Below are positions 46,251 to 58,880 of a stretch of DNA of 64,000 nt, in pieces. The DNA comes from Theobroma cacao. Lineage: Eukaryota; Streptophyta; Magnoliopsida; Malvales; Malvaceae. How positions within the stretch are numbered: the first letter of the stretch is position 1; each line of letters opens with the position of its first letter. Below the pieces are notes generated by a model. The model did not search any database. It was not told the origin of the DNA and saw only the letters and a program-made list of their open reading frames with translations. A program made the translations under genes and the position numbers. The stretch spans positions 17,327,890 through 17,391,889 of the forward strand of contig NC_030853.1 in the NCBI RefSeq assembly GCF_000208745.1, given 5' to 3'.

Positions 46251-48094
46251 GAGAATCTAGTTGCTAGATTCATTACGGAAGTCCTACTTGGGGCATCATT
46301 TGATGTGGTATAGGGAAATTATGGCAAAAATTTGAGTGAGGGTGTACATGCGCATAACATACCATCAAAAGTGGTCTCAAGTGCTCAACCCCTAGATAGC
46401 TTAGGCATTTTGTATCAGAGCATGAAATATGTTCATATCTTTTTCCTCGGTCCTCTTTGTTTATGGTTTTCCCTTCCAAGAGATGTTAATATTTATGCTA
46501 GTAAAAAATTTACACTTCAGGAGTTGCACATAAAGGAATACAAGCCAGTTTTTCCCAAGGCTTGGTGCATAAAAGGATGCTTGTTCTGTTTTTGTGGTTT
46601 TTGGATCTGTTCCTCCTGTAACATAATGCATCTGAGCTTAATTATGTTGATGAATAGCTGAAATAAAGGGTTAATCGTTTGTTTTGGCTTATTGTCACCG
46701 AGGTACTGGCCGTTCTGCTTCTCAACTGGTCTCCCTTTGGAGAAACTGACTGGCAAAAACATGTGTGGATGATATGCATCCTAAAATAGATCTGCTGGTT
46801 ATGCTGAACTGCTTTTGGTTGGTCTCAGTTTGCATCAACCGGAAAAAGCAACCTTGCTTGAGATATGGTTGCATTAAACGCTTCGATCCTGTTCTCCCTG
46901 TTCAAGTAGCCTGATTCTATTTTTCTGACAATTTCATCCAACAGAGATAAAAGGTATATTTAGTGTTCAACATTACATGATTTTAGGTGTAATTGTGAGC
47001 TTACACAGGCTGGTTGTCACATCTGGGCACAAATCTTTGTCCGGAAGAGGGGGACTGGGAGAGAACTTCCATTGATACAAGAGAAGGGACAACAAAAGTA
47101 GTTGAAAATTCCACCCACAACCACAATTTCACATCACTGTTTTTTGGGTTTTTGTTACCTTGTGAGACTGTTGAAACACCTCTTTCCTGCCCCCTTTGCA
47201 AAAAGAAGGAAACACAAATCTTAAAAAGGCCGAAGATTGGTATCTGCCATAACAGTGTGGTTGGTAGCATCGTTACATCTTCGTCATGACAGCTGTTTGC
47301 AAACACAAACCACAAATGCGAATGCCCACCCTCCTCTTTTCCACGTTTCCGCAAGAAAGGAAGGAAACCCTTCCCATTGTAGGGCCTAAGGCTTAACTTT
47401 TGGTCCATAAAATTTGTCACCCATGGTTATTCTGAAGTATTCAACCTAAATAACAATTGTTAAGAAGACTGGAATTGGGTTTGAGTTAAGGAAGGAAGGA
47501 TGTCGGTTGATGGTTATTACATGCTTTAAAAATGGAAATTTAAAGTGCTTTGATGAATTAATGCTAGTTATTTAGTTATAAGGTGAAATGTAGCCGTCGG
47601 TGGAGTCATGGGGACAACTGGACCCGTTAAATTCTACCGAATTCGGGCCTACAAAATACTACGGCTGACCCGCCTCTACCACTGCCGCCATTCTGGTTGT
47701 AACAGAAACCATTTTAACTAGCATAACATAAAGCAAAAGTGGCTGCCATTGTTGCTGTGACAAAAACCATTCAACGACCGAGAAAATAATATACCAGCAA
47801 TCTCAGCCTCAGATCTTTAAAAGGTCAGATCATCCAACGGCCAGAGGAATCATCCATCAATAACCATTAACCGTACCTGGCAGAGCACCAGATCATTTTT
47901 TACCTTCCTGAAAACACGTGAGTTTCATGACATGACGTTGACAGACTGATGCAGACCACTTAACGAAAGCCAGCTCAGACAACATTGACTTTGTCAAAAT
48001 CAAATCTTTTAAATTTCAAAAACGTCAATTATTAGTAGTAGTAAAAAAAAAAAACCTTGAAAATTTCTTAATCTCTTTCCATTCCTTTCCAACG
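46251..48094. other. MES11 3' UTR and intergenic region
   Basis: The MES11 3' UTR probably runs to about 46690 (AATAAA at 46662). ORFs on both strands at about 47000-47420 show no recognisable domain. The last 50-100 bp form the SPIRAL1-like promoter. Confidence 0.45.
46662..46667 (+). terminator. Candidate poly(A) signal of MES11-type gene
   Basis: A canonical AATAAA lies 412 bp after the stop codon in a T-rich context. Confidence 0.4.
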
Positions 48095-48103
48095 TATATA
48101 AAG
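48095..48103 (+). promoter_or_regulatory. TATA box of the SPIRAL1-like gene
   Basis: TATATAAAG lies about 50 bp before the leader splice donor AGAG|GTAAGC (48144/48145), so transcription probably begins near 48125. The leader intron would be 48145-49055 (…TCTCTGCAG), leaving 36 nt of leader before the ATG at 49092. Large leader introns often raise expression in plants. Confidence 0.55.
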
Positions 48104-49091
48104 TCTTCTTAGCATCTTAAATCTTTGTTTCAAAAAGAAGAGAGGTAAGCTCTAAGCTCTAAGCTTGTAAAGTTGTAAGCTTTGGGATTTTAGATCCCTG
48201 TTGTTTCGTTGGGCTTTTCTTTTCTTTATTTTCTTGCATTGTTTAACTGATCTGAGCTTTGTTTGATTTTGGGTTTGTTTTGGTTTGTTGATTTGGACTT
48301 GGGGTTTCTTGGAATTATGTTGTCGTTTGATTTGTTGGTTTCTGAGGACGATAGGGAGATGAGAATTGTAGATTTTGTGGAACTTGATAGGAAAAAGACA
48401 GTCTTTGACATGGGTTCGGTTGGTGCATGGGTCTTAGGTTTTGGTTTATTTGGCTTGAGTTTAAAAGGGTTTAGGAGTTTGTAGCTTTAAGCTCATTAGG
48501 CAATGAGAAACTGAATAATTGAAATGTGGATTTGTAGAATTTGGACTTTGTGAGAAAATGTAGACATCTCCAACTGTGTTGGATAGCATCCTCCTAGAGT
48601 TCTTTTGTACGGGAATGTAGTGGAATTGGGGTTTTTTCGCCTTTCTTTTTGTTTTTTGAGCAGAAAAAAAATTCAATTCCATCAAGTAGTTGAATGTCAT
48701 TTTAGCAAATGTAGCATTGATAAATATCTGGAAATGCATAAAAGTTGTGTCTTCATCAGCAATTTGAGGTTGTAGGCTGAAGTAGTAAAATGAAGAGAAG
48801 TTCAGGTAATGAAATGCATGAAGTAACTGGGAGGATCATTTGATTTTAGTAGTTTGTACAGTTTTCCAAACTCCAATTTAACAATAGACTTTCAAATTTT
48901 TGAATATGGATCTTTATTCTTGTGTGGTTCTGTGCGAGTAAACTAGGCACGTGTAGTATATCCTAGGTGTTTCTTGATTAGCTTTCCTTCTTCACTTGTT
49001 ATATGACCAATGTATGCTGAAGGTTAATTGTGGTTATAATTGCAATTCTCTGCAGGAAGGTTCCTTACTGAAGGAAAGAACTCTGGGTAAA

Positions 49092-50498
49092 ATGGGTCGT
49101 GGAGTCAGTGCTGGTGGTGGACAGAGTTCTTTAGGCTACCTATTTGGAACTGGAGAGAGTGGAAGTAATGCCCAGGGTACTGCAAACCGTGGGCAAGCTG
49201 CAGAAAATGAGCCTTATCAGAAGCCTGCTTCATCTTCTCCACCAATTGATAAGCAGATTCCAGCAGGCATTCATGGAAATCTTACTAACAATTACTTCAG
49301 GGCAGATGGGCAGAATTGCGGTAACTTTATCACGGTATGATCTTGTGCAATGTGCATGATGCTCATAATTATATATATATATATTTCTACAGATATACAT
49401 TAAATATTGTAATATAACCACATTGTTCTAAAACAAGTGAAAAACTGAGAAGGAAAGACTGAATGAAATCTTACAGCCACTAAATTTTCCTGAAGATGCT
49501 TCATCCTCAAACTGCTGTAATTTCCAATAAAGAACTGGGTGGGATTAGAAACCCTCTCCTGCTATCTTTCCTTTAATAGCTCAGGAGCACAGTAAAAGAC
49601 ACCATGGGTTGAAGTCCAAGAGTGCAGGAAAATACAGAAGCAAAAAGTGTAGCTGAGAAAACCAACTTCTTAAAGTCATGTGAATTCATCCCCAGGAGAA
49701 AAAATGATCAGAGTAGGATTTTTGAGGCTAACAGAACAGTAATTCCTCTCTCTAATAGATGCTTTAGAAAATTGTTTACTTCAAATTTCTTTTGCTTCCT
49801 GCTTTTCTGAAAAAGAAAAAAATTCTTTGCTTCCCTGACACTGACTCTATGAAACAAAGTTACTTGTTAAGAATGTGGAGTGGAATAGAATAAGGGATTG
49901 TTATTGCTTTCAACAGGCCTCAAAATTGTGAGAATATGAAAGTATTTATTGAAAAGTCTTTCTTCTATTTGCTTTGTGATGAGCTTTTAGAACTGCAACA
50001 CAAACTTCCTTGTTCCAACTTAGGTATTTATAGCAATGGTTTGAATCAATTTCAGCCAATGCTGTCACAATCTGAAGCGTTATGTCTAATGCCTTGGGCT
50101 CAAAACTGAATGATGCATCTTCTTTGCTTATGTTCTCAATTCTCCTAAGTGCTACTTATCTGTACTCCAAACTTTGTGGTCCATGCTTTTCACCAATTTC
50201 TCTTCCTTTTCACAGTAGAGTGAATGGTAAAAATATCCACCCAATTTGTATGCTAAGACACTATATTATAGAATCCCACCAAATCTTGCGGTATTAATCT
50301 CTCCTTTTGCCTCTCGAACCTGAAGAATAATAAGAAACTTGTCTTTTTTATTTGGTGGTGTGACCGGAATGGCATGCAATTGTATTTTCTAAACTCATTG
50401 TATTCATGGTGCAGGACCGACCATCAACCAAGGTTCATGCTGCCCCAGGTGGTGGATCTTCTCTGGGTTACCTCTTTGGTGGTGGCGGGGGCAACTAA
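49092..50498 (+). CDS. SP1L: SPIRAL1-like microtubule-associated protein
   Basis: Two coding exons, 49092-49334 and 50415-50498 (GT-AG, phase 0), give 108 residues, which is the usual size of SPR1/SP1L proteins. The protein has the hallmark of the family, a repeated motif at both ends: GGGQSSLGYLFGTGE near the N-terminus and PGGGSSLGYLFGGGGG at the C-terminus. The middle part has NNYFRADGQNCGNFIT and DRPSTKVHAAP. SPIRAL1 proteins bind cortical microtubules, cooperate with EB1 at plus ends and keep cell expansion straight. The ORF is intact. A leader intron precedes it, and the coding intron has a (TA)n tract (about 49369-49384). Confidence 0.93.
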
Positions 50499-51958
50499 TT
50501 CCTGGCCACTCAGATGGATCAGCTGTTAACTGTTTGGCATATATGATTGATAGCTCAGAAAATTAGTATTTATGTGTTGCGTTGGTGGGGAGTTTGTTGT
50601 TGGACATAAGTCATGAAGCTTTTTCATCAAAAGCTGTTGCTTGATGAATTATTTAATTCATATATTTTGTATGATTACATGTTTGATGACTCAATGGTTG
50701 CTGCTGTCATTCCTTTATGTTCAATTTCAATTCTGCATGGTCGTTGTCTTGCCATGAAAGCAGCAGCAGAAGCAAATTTTAGAATCAAAAGTGGCTTGCC
50801 TTCTTTGAAGGTGCAAAGATCAATTGAAAGATAGAAGACAAGTGCTGACTAGCAATCCAGCTTGTTACATGTTAGATGTTACTCACAGAAAAAATGGTAG
50901 TGTCATGTTTTAGCATTTCTCAACCTAAAACGCAACTAATATAAAAGAAAATTGTTTAGGAATTGGATGAGTGTTTAGAGACTCTAAAGTCTAATCAAAT
51001 AATTCTACGTTTTCTCCTTTTTCATGAGCTTGGATTAAAAGTTAAGCTACACCTACATATATTATTAGGTTATGCAATCAACAATTCCAACTTGATTTAA
51101 TTTTTCCGAGGATTAAGATTTAAGGCTTGAATTTCTCTTCTCTCTTGTTGTACCTTCTTAACTGTTTTTTTTTTTTAAATAATAATTTTAGAATTATTAT
51201 TGAATTGCCAAAAATCGAATAAAGGGTAAAGGGCAAAGTTGGAATATTAATCACACCGCAAGAGAAAAACAGAAAGTATTCCGCAGATTTTTTCTAACAA
51301 ATTGAGACACATTGTTTATGCTTGTCCGAAATTATCCAAAATCAATAACAAAAAATATTTCTTAACTCAAAACAATAGTGAAATTTGAAACACATTAACT
51401 TTATTCTTCTTCTTTTTTTCATTTATTCAAAAATAAAAACTGTCCAAACAATAGAAATTTCAAATTTAACACAACTACTTATCTTTTTTGTTTTTTTATA
51501 ATGTCTAAATTTTTTTATTCTTATATCACTTTTAATCAAGTTCTGTATTTTTCTTTTAGATTGAATAAGTAAAAAATAATAATAGTTAAATCGTTATTTG
51601 TTATTTTATATATACGTGATGTTGGTATGAAAAGTAAAAAATATCAAGTAATTATGTAAAAATATTATATTAGCATATATGTTATTATTTTTGTGATAAA
51701 TTAACATGTTACCTTAACAGCACATAATGTAGAATTGATATGGGATGTTTTTACTAAATCAACCTTTAATTATGTCTTTATTTGATTTAAAATAGATGTA
51801 TTTGAAAATAATATCTGAATAAAAATTTAATTGAAATTTTTTTAGATAGGATAAAGATTTTTTTATTACTTCTTTTTCCAAAAAAGAGAAAGGAAAAGTT
51901 AATAGAGGGTAAAAACCGTCTATATTTAACAAACATAAAACTACAAATCCCAAAAAGC
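50499..51958. other. SPIRAL1-like 3' UTR and intergenic region
   Basis: The first 300-400 bp are probably 3' UTR. The rest is very AT-rich and holds no ORF of recognisable content. Confidence 0.45.
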
Positions 51959-52025
51959 TAGGGTTTTTCACTCTCTCTCTTTCTCTCTCTGCTCGGCTGT
52001 CACAACCAAATCGAAGCTAGGGTTT
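51959..52025 (+). promoter_or_regulatory. Two telo-box motifs in the eIF3m leader/promoter
   Basis: TAGGGTTT occurs at 51959-51966 and 52018-52025, separated by a CT-rich tract (51969-51991). The telo box (AAACCCTA in either orientation) near the transcription start is typical of plant ribosomal-protein and translation-factor genes, where it supports high expression in dividing cells. This fits the downstream gene. Confidence 0.65.
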
Positions 52026-52063
52026 TGCAGAGAGAGCTTTGAATCCCCTCCTAAGAAACGACA

Positions 52064-55000
52064 ATGGCAACCGTCGTTCCAACCTCCGAAGAAGATCCCG
52101 CGCTCACCGTCGTCCGATTCACTGCCGAACTCGCTTGGGCCGATGCTGGTCCCGAGGTAATCTTTAAGTTCCGTTTTCCAAAATTTTAACGTGAAATCAA
52201 ATTTTCAATTTTTTTCAATAATTTTTTTTGTTTACTTATGGTGAAAGGTAGCGGAGCCGCAAGTGACGAGGCTTTGTCTGGAAGCGCAAGAGTGTATGGT
52301 GATGGGGAGATGGTTGGATTTGGCTTCTTTAATGCTTACCTCTGCTGATTTAGTCTTTTCCAAGGTCTCCGATAAAGGTACATAATTTTATTTTTTATTT
52401 ATCAGCAATTAAATTCTCTGTTTTTTTTTGAGTTAATTGGGAGATTTATGAATTGAGATAAATACCATTTTCTTAGTTCAGTTTGTGCTTCGATGGAATT
52501 TGTTGAATTTCTTAATTTACGTTTGTATTATTTAACTGGCTGCGTATTTTGGTTCTGCTTTGTTGCTGTTGCTAAAAGCGTGTTTGGGCGTAAAAGAAAA
52601 CAATGTTTTTGAACGTTACAAATTCAATAGAATAAAATGGTTGATTTTAGATTTACGATAGAAAATTTTTGTTGGAATTAGTTTTGCCTTTAGTCATTTT
52701 TAATAAATCAGGATTTTGCTTATTTGCAACTTTTTGGAAGTAAAAGGCAAGTAGTAAGAGCAACAGCCAAAAAGAGCCTTATTATGTTGTTCAATGGCAA
52801 GCAAAATAGAGTATATAGGAGAGCAAATTGTAATTTTGACTTCTCTTATTAGCAATTTTTTCCCTTTTAATTGAGTAGCACTGGTTCAAATGGAACTTGA
52901 TTGAGTGGAAAGAATTTAACATACAATATGAGGCTATGCAGATTTAGATATATGGTTTCTACAATGCTGTGATTGTGAAGTTAGAAATGTGCTTCGTAGT
53001 TCTAGTTTTGACAAATAATTTATCTTTTTTTTATCTTTCTTCAGATCTTGAGTGTATCTTCACTGTAATCTGCAATCTTGTCTCGAAGCTTGACAATCCA
53101 GATGAAGAATTTGAGGTGGCGAAACTCATATCCACAAAAATCACTCAACAACCAAATGACAAGCCTGTGATGCGTTTAAAGATGTAATGTCCCATGATGA
53201 TCCACAATTCTAGCTTATAGGAATTTTCATGGCTCTGTCTTATGTCTTTATAACTTTCTTGTTCCAGCTTGTTTAATCTCTATAATTTGTTGGAGGGCCC
53301 AGATAGCCGGTTCTTTGTATACATGCAAGCATTAAATTTGTCATTGAATGGGAAAGTCACTGATCCTATCATACCATCTTTCAAAAAGATTGATAGTTTC
53401 TTGAAAGAATGGAATATTGGGGTCAAGGATCAAAGGAACCTCTTCCTTACTGTTGCAAACGTACTGAAAGAAAATAAAAGGTATAAGGCAACCCAAAACC
53501 ATAAATTCATTTACCTATATGTGATTATACCTGTATTTATGTTGGTTGCACTCTTACATATATTTAACTTTGTGGCTTTTTCTGCCAATCCAGCTCTGCA
53601 AAGGATTCTTTCAAATTCTTGACCAAGTATTTGGCAACTTTCTCTGGTGAGGACTCATACTCCATGAGTGAAGCCAAGGAGGAAGCTGTGCGCACAGTCA
53701 TAGAATTTGTGAAGGCACCTGACATGTTTCAGGTATCTTAACATCTTTCTAGATCCTGCAGATCGTAGCTGATGTGAATTTATATGTTTTTTCGCTTTGA
53801 GCTTATTTATTTTCTAGCCATTGCGATACTCCTTGAAACTTTTTTCCCCCCTAATTTTCCTGTTTCCTTTCCTTTCTTTCTCGAATGCCCCCCTGGGCCC
53901 CTTGGCTTCTGAACTTTTTTTTTTGGCCATCTCTCTTGAGGTTTTTTTTTTTTTAAAATTTTTGGCTTGTCTTGTTTCCTACATTTTAGTGGAGTATATG
54001 CATGAGTATTTAGTCTTCTGCATTTTTCTTGTTTAGCTCAGGGTTAGTTGCACAGAGATTAATTTTTTCTTGTCATTTTGCAGTGTGATCTGTTAGATAT
54101 GCCTGCTGTAGGGCAATTGGAAAAGGATGCTAAATATGCATTGGTCTATCAGCTTTTGAAGATCTTTCTGACTCAGCAGTTGGATGCCTACTTGGAATTT
54201 CAGGCTGCAAATTCTACCTTACTGAAAAGTTATGGTAATGCTTTGTCTTTTATTTTACTTATTATAGTCGGCTATTGCATGAGCTAAAGTCCCTTCAAAT
54301 TATAATATATTTATTGTTACTCTCTATGGTTCAGGTCTTGTTCATGAAGATTGTATAACAAAGATGAGGTTGATGTCATTGGTTGATCTTGGCTGTAATG
54401 AATCTGGACAAATCCCATATGCCCTCATCAAGGATACTCTTCGAGTAAACTTGCTTAGCTACCTGTTTATTAGATTTGCTGCATAATCTTGGTTATTTTT
54501 ATTGATGTATTTGTATTTGCAGATCAATGATGATGAGGTGGAATTGTGGGTTGTTAAGGCCATAACTGCTAAGTTAATTGACTGTAAAATGGATCAGATG
54601 AATCACGTTGTGGTTGTGAAGTAAGCTGTTATTTCTCTCTTTATGTGTAGCATGTGTGATTCAAGTTTGCTTGATTTCAGTACTTTGTTGTCCATTGGTT
54701 TAATCTATAATATACCTTTTTTCTTAATTTGACTCTTTGTTCAACACACAGCTGCTGCACTGAGCGCATTTTTGGACAGCATCAGTGGCAGTCTCTTCGA
54801 TCAAAACTAGCTACATGGAGGGTAAAGAATTTCACATAATTGATGCTTTATGTTTTCACACAAGTTTTTCTTTCCTTGATAAGCACCATATTTGTAACAG
54901 TTGGCAATAAGAAGGTTTCTATTTTATTATTTACCTAGCTATATATCTGTTTGAATGTTCAAATTTTTGTTGGTCTTAGTTGATAAATTTTCCAAGTTGT

Positions 55001-55260
55001 TTTCTGCATATGCTATGTGCTTGTCAGTAGCTATTTCTCTGATCAGATATATAGATCTGATTAAAGTTGGTTTTAGTAAAACATCATTGTGTCCAGAGTA
55101 GTATGCATATTTTATTTGATTTAAATTGCATCTGTATTTCTTAGTAAACTGGTCTTATCTCATTTGGCAGGGTAATGTTGCCAGTCTCATCAGCACCATT
55201 AAAGCAAACAAGGTTGTTGAAGAAGGCTCACAGGCAATGCAAGGGATGGCTATTCGTTAA
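52064..55260 (+). CDS. EIF3M: Eukaryotic translation initiation factor 3 subunit M (eIF3m)
   Basis: Ten exons: 52064-52156, 52248-52377, 53045-53183, 53268-53480, 53594-53732, 54084-54234, 54335-54444, 54523-54620, 54752-54821, 55171-55260. All have GT-AG borders and the phases close, giving 410 residues, as expected for plant eIF3m. The N-terminal half is helical repeats (LECIFTVICNLVSKLDNPDEEFEVAK; KPVMRLKILFNLYNLLEG). The C-terminal half is the PCI domain (about 210-370), including LMSLVDLGCNESGQIPYALIKDTLRINDDEVELWVVKAI, where the winged-helix part ends. The PCI core lets eIF3m join the eIF3 octamer that loads mRNA on the 40S subunit in the cytosol. No frame damage is seen. PCI proteins of the CSN7/26S lid types are similar in fold, but the order and length favour eIF3m. 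Confidence 0.95.
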
Positions 55261-57379
55261 GAGTTATTCTTTTATAGTTATTTTTGTTAGTCCTTTTGTT
55301 TGGAAGACCGTGTTTATCCAGCAATAGATGAGAGATTGTGAATGGGGCAAAACTTTGTGCTCCAAGTGTTCCCATGCTTTTAGTCAGATCACGATCCGAA
55401 TGACTCAGAAATTTTGACAGTGCAATTCTTGATTCTATTTTGTTTTCAAGTCTACCTGTGCAAATCGGTTGATGCACCCCTTTTATGCCCCCAAAGATTA
55501 TATCACCTCAACTCAACTGCTCGAAGTTCGGTCCTGTGGAATCAAATCATCAACCTATATGGCTGGTAATCAATCTAGCTCTGTAGAGACTTATCTCCTA
55601 CAGGACCGGCCTTCTCCCCGTTCCGAATTCAAGTACCATTTGTCTGTCAAAGCAGGTTCTTACACTTGCCTTGTTTACTGATCAAGCATTTATGGCAGAA
55701 TCAATTGTTAGAGATTTCTGCTTGAATCAGGAGTTGGAATCGACCTTCACTCCATTTCCTAGTGCTTCAAATGATTCATGCGCCTTGATCAATGCAATTG
55801 AGATCGTGTCAATGTCCCCATGCCCTTACTACACACATTAGCTCAATTATTAGGTGGTGTCACTTTGATCGGCCAGAGACTCGGGAACTTATATGTTGAT
55901 AAATGCAATGCTTTTATATCGGACATCTTCAATAATATCAAGTTTGGGACACAATCTCACGTTAAAAAAAAAAAAGAAAAAAAATTCTTTAAATAAAGAA
56001 AAGAATATGTTCGTAATTGTTGTACTAACTAACCTTAAGTGCAAATTGAGATGTGTTTAGGCTATCTTGAAATTAATTAAATTAATCATATATAATTAAT
56101 ACATTACAAAAGCACTTGGTACTTAAACATGTAACAGGTGCAGGTATAGATAATTCAATAATAAAATATATTTATTTTTAATTACCAATAGATATATCTA
56201 TATAAATAGACAAATAATTATATCTGTTGGGAACAAACAATTATGTTTATAAATAAACTCTTTTGGTTTTAAAGAAACAACAAATAACAATATTTCTTTT
56301 CTTTTTCAATATTCTCTACATTTCTTCTAGTATTATTATCCTGCAGAAAAATTCCATACAAGTTAAAGTGGTAAGATAATCTTACCATGCATAGGTAGAT
56401 ACTTAGTGAATTGGTTTCGTCAATGCAAAATGTCTTGAAGCCATTTTGTTGTTTCCAATGCTGTGCTCTAACGGTTTATAGATTGAATGCTGGTGGCAAA
56501 TCCATCTCTTGGGTGTGTCTGTACAGGGGCTTCTGGGAAGGTCTGAGATTTTTGTGACCTGCATGACCATGTTTTTGTGACCAAGGGCCTTTCATGCCCT
56601 CTGTTTTAATGGAAATTTATGCTTTTCAAAAAAAAAAAAAATCCATCTCTTGGGTGAGAGACACTACTGGCATGTTCAGGAGCTGGACTAATAACATTGT
56701 TTATATATTGAGCCAAAGCTATATGCCTATGCCTGAAGCAACTTCTCGTCACCACTCAACTATAGTGCAATTCAACCATACACAGCACCGGATGATGTTT
56801 ATTTGACAGCTCCAATGGATAAAGGGTCCTAACAGTACTTAAACCATGGGGATTGCCCGTGGATTCAGGACTTAGGTATACGGTAAGGCTTCATTTTTGC
56901 AAATTTGGTGATCTGCTAGTGCGTGGTGGACTTTTGAATGTCTACATAAAACGGTGAGGCTGTTGAGTACTGGTAAGATGGTCATGGAGATGGAATTCTG
57001 TTAAAAAATGGTGTATATCGGGATTTCTTATTCGTTTTGGCTGTTGAACTGAACTTAAAGAAAAAAGAACCTGAGCACCAGACAACACTTTAAGTACGCA
57101 GCACCAATGTCCGTTCATTCATTCCATGCAGGGTTTACATACATAAGTTAAAATGTGAAGACTTACATCAAGAGATCAGTAATAAGTAACTTACTGCATA
57201 AAGTCACATTCATATACTAACACAAGTAAGTTTACGACCGAAGCAAGTAAACTTAAAAAGTCTTGAGTCTCCATTCTCTATTGTTTGTCACTAACCGAGA
57301 TTTAATACTGATCTTCACATGCATGTGATAGATAGTCCACTGAGCTTGCCAACTTCTAAAAGTGTCATTTTGGTACCAA
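55261..57379. other. eIF3m 3' UTR and intergenic region
   Basis: Probably about 250-400 bp of 3' UTR, then AT-rich DNA with a small LINE 3'-end insertion (56498-56656). The ORF at 55469-55681 has no domain. Confidence 0.45.
56498..56656. mobile_element. Short LINE 3'-end insertion with up to 18-bp target-site duplication
   Basis: AAATCCATCTCTTGGGTG at 56498-56515 is repeated at 56639-56656. The insert starts TGTCTGTACAGGGG and ends TTTTAATGGAAATTTATGC-TTTTC plus 14 A (56628-56641), the terminal pattern of plant LINEs. The insert is about 125 bp. No tRNA-like A and B boxes are visible, which argues against a SINE. The perfect duplication suggests a young insertion. Confidence 0.85.
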
Positions 57380-58103
57380 TTCAGTTCATGAAGGAGGCGC
57401 AACTTCAACACTCCTACTTGAGGCTCTCTTTATGAGCTCCCAACTTTTCTCAAGAACTCAAACTTGAATTTGGGAAGAGTCATAATATCAGCAACTTGAA
57501 ATTCTGAGCTGCAATATTCAACATGTATTTCTTGATTACTTTCTACCTCATGAATAGCATAAAACTTCATATTTTTGTGTTTAGTTCTTCCATACTGCAC
57601 AGGATTTTTGGTAATGGATATAGTAGATTTATTATCCATCCACAAAACAGTTGGGGTTAGTTGAGGTACCTCCATATCTCCTAAAACTATTACAACAATA
57701 TATTCAGCTTCAGCAGTGAGTTGAGCATCCACTTATTTCTTAGAATTCCAACAAAATGCTGCACCCCAAAGATGGACACATAGCTTGAGGTACTTCTTGA
57801 ATCTTCCAAACATCCAACCCAATCACTGTTAGTATATCCTTCAAGTTCATTGCTATCAGTTTTGCTAAACCACAATCCATAATTAGAAGTGCCTTTTACA
57901 TAGCTCTGTACTCTTTTAGCTGCTGCAAAAGTGCAATTGCAAGGGTTCTTGCATAAACCTAGACAGCAAGCCAAATACAACAAACACCATATAGGGCTTC
58001 TACAAATTGAAGCCTCTGCTTTTTTCTGCACCATCACTATTTAAAAGTTTTTGCCTTACAGTGCAATGAAAAGTTCAAGTTTGATTTTTGCACTCAAGGC
58101 TCT
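57380..58103 (-). pseudogene. Ty1/copia RNase H fragment
   Basis: The minus-strand reading has AAKRVQSYVKGTSNYGLWFSK, YTNSDWVGCLEDSRSTSSYV (RNase H first Asp region, usually GYxDADWAG), then AEAEYI, TVLWMDNKSTISITKNPV and RTKHKNMKF with FQVADIMT. This is the ordered C-terminal RNase H domain of a copia polyprotein. The two ORFs overlap in different frames near 57700, so at least one frameshift is present. Confidence 0.8.
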
Positions 58104-58746
58104 ATAGATGTTCAATTTTAGCTAACTATTATTTCTTGAAATATTGTGTTATAGAATAGGAACAAGTGTGGAATAGTTATTTCATACGAGAAAGTGAAAG
58201 TAACTCAGAACGAGTGGCAATGTTTATAAGTTATCTTTACGTTTGGGATGTTCTAGAGAACTTGGCTTGGTGGCTCAAATATGAAAATAGTTAAGAGGAC
58301 TTCCTCATAACTTTCCTGGAAGTATTTGTGTTTTACCTTTTCCTTTCTTTCTTCCTTAAGAGTACATATGGTGCATTATCAAGTATCACTACTCTACTAT
58401 CTAAAACTTAAGCCTACTATCCAACTACATGGTCATTCTCTTATTATCCCATAAGCCGTTCTTTAATGTGCTCTTTCATAATTAGCACGTTCTCTCATGA
58501 TTGAACTTCATATTCAATAAGCTATTCTTTAACCTGCTCATCCATGACAAGCACGTTTTCCCATAATTGAATGTGTTCTCTCAATTGCTCTTAAATAAGC
58601 GCTTTTGTTTAATATAAATGTGATAACCTTGGAGATTGAGGGCAATGAAAAATTATTAGAAACCCAACAGAGATTATCGTTAAAAGCTATCTTCCAAACA
58701 TTCTTTTTACTTAACCTTTCCCATTCGTCATAATTCGTTGCTTTCT

Positions 58747-58880
58747 CCAACTTGGCTAGCTAACATGGTTCTTGTAAAGAAAACCAGATAAATGAGGAAA
58801 TCAACAAACTCTTCAAAGTTGGGTTCATCAAGCCAATACATCATCCAACTTGGCTAGTTAACGTGGTTCTTGTAAAAAAG
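58747..58880 (+). repeat. 36-bp direct repeat at the LTR/RT junction
   Basis: CCAACTTGGCTAGCTAACAT-type sequence at 58747-58782 recurs at 58844-58880 with few changes. Both copies encode PTWL-N-VLVKK. The first copy sits at the LTR junction, so a piece of RT was duplicated when the interior was deleted. Confidence 0.75.

Noticed and set aside
46332..46661. 109-codon plus-strand ORF after the MES11 stop
   Set aside because: It lies within the 3' UTR before the AATAAA and has no domain.
47001..47420. Overlapping ORFs of 139 (minus) and 91 (plus) codons
   Set aside because: No domain is recognised on either strand, and the region lies between the MES11 3' UTR and the SPIRAL1-like promoter.
50613..50834. 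73-codon plus-strand ORF after the SPIRAL1-like gene
   Set aside because: It lies in the probable 3' UTR and has no similarity to a known protein.
55469..55681. 70-codon ORF downstream of eIF3m
   Set aside because: It is at the end of the 3' UTR or in intergenic DNA, without a domain or splice context.
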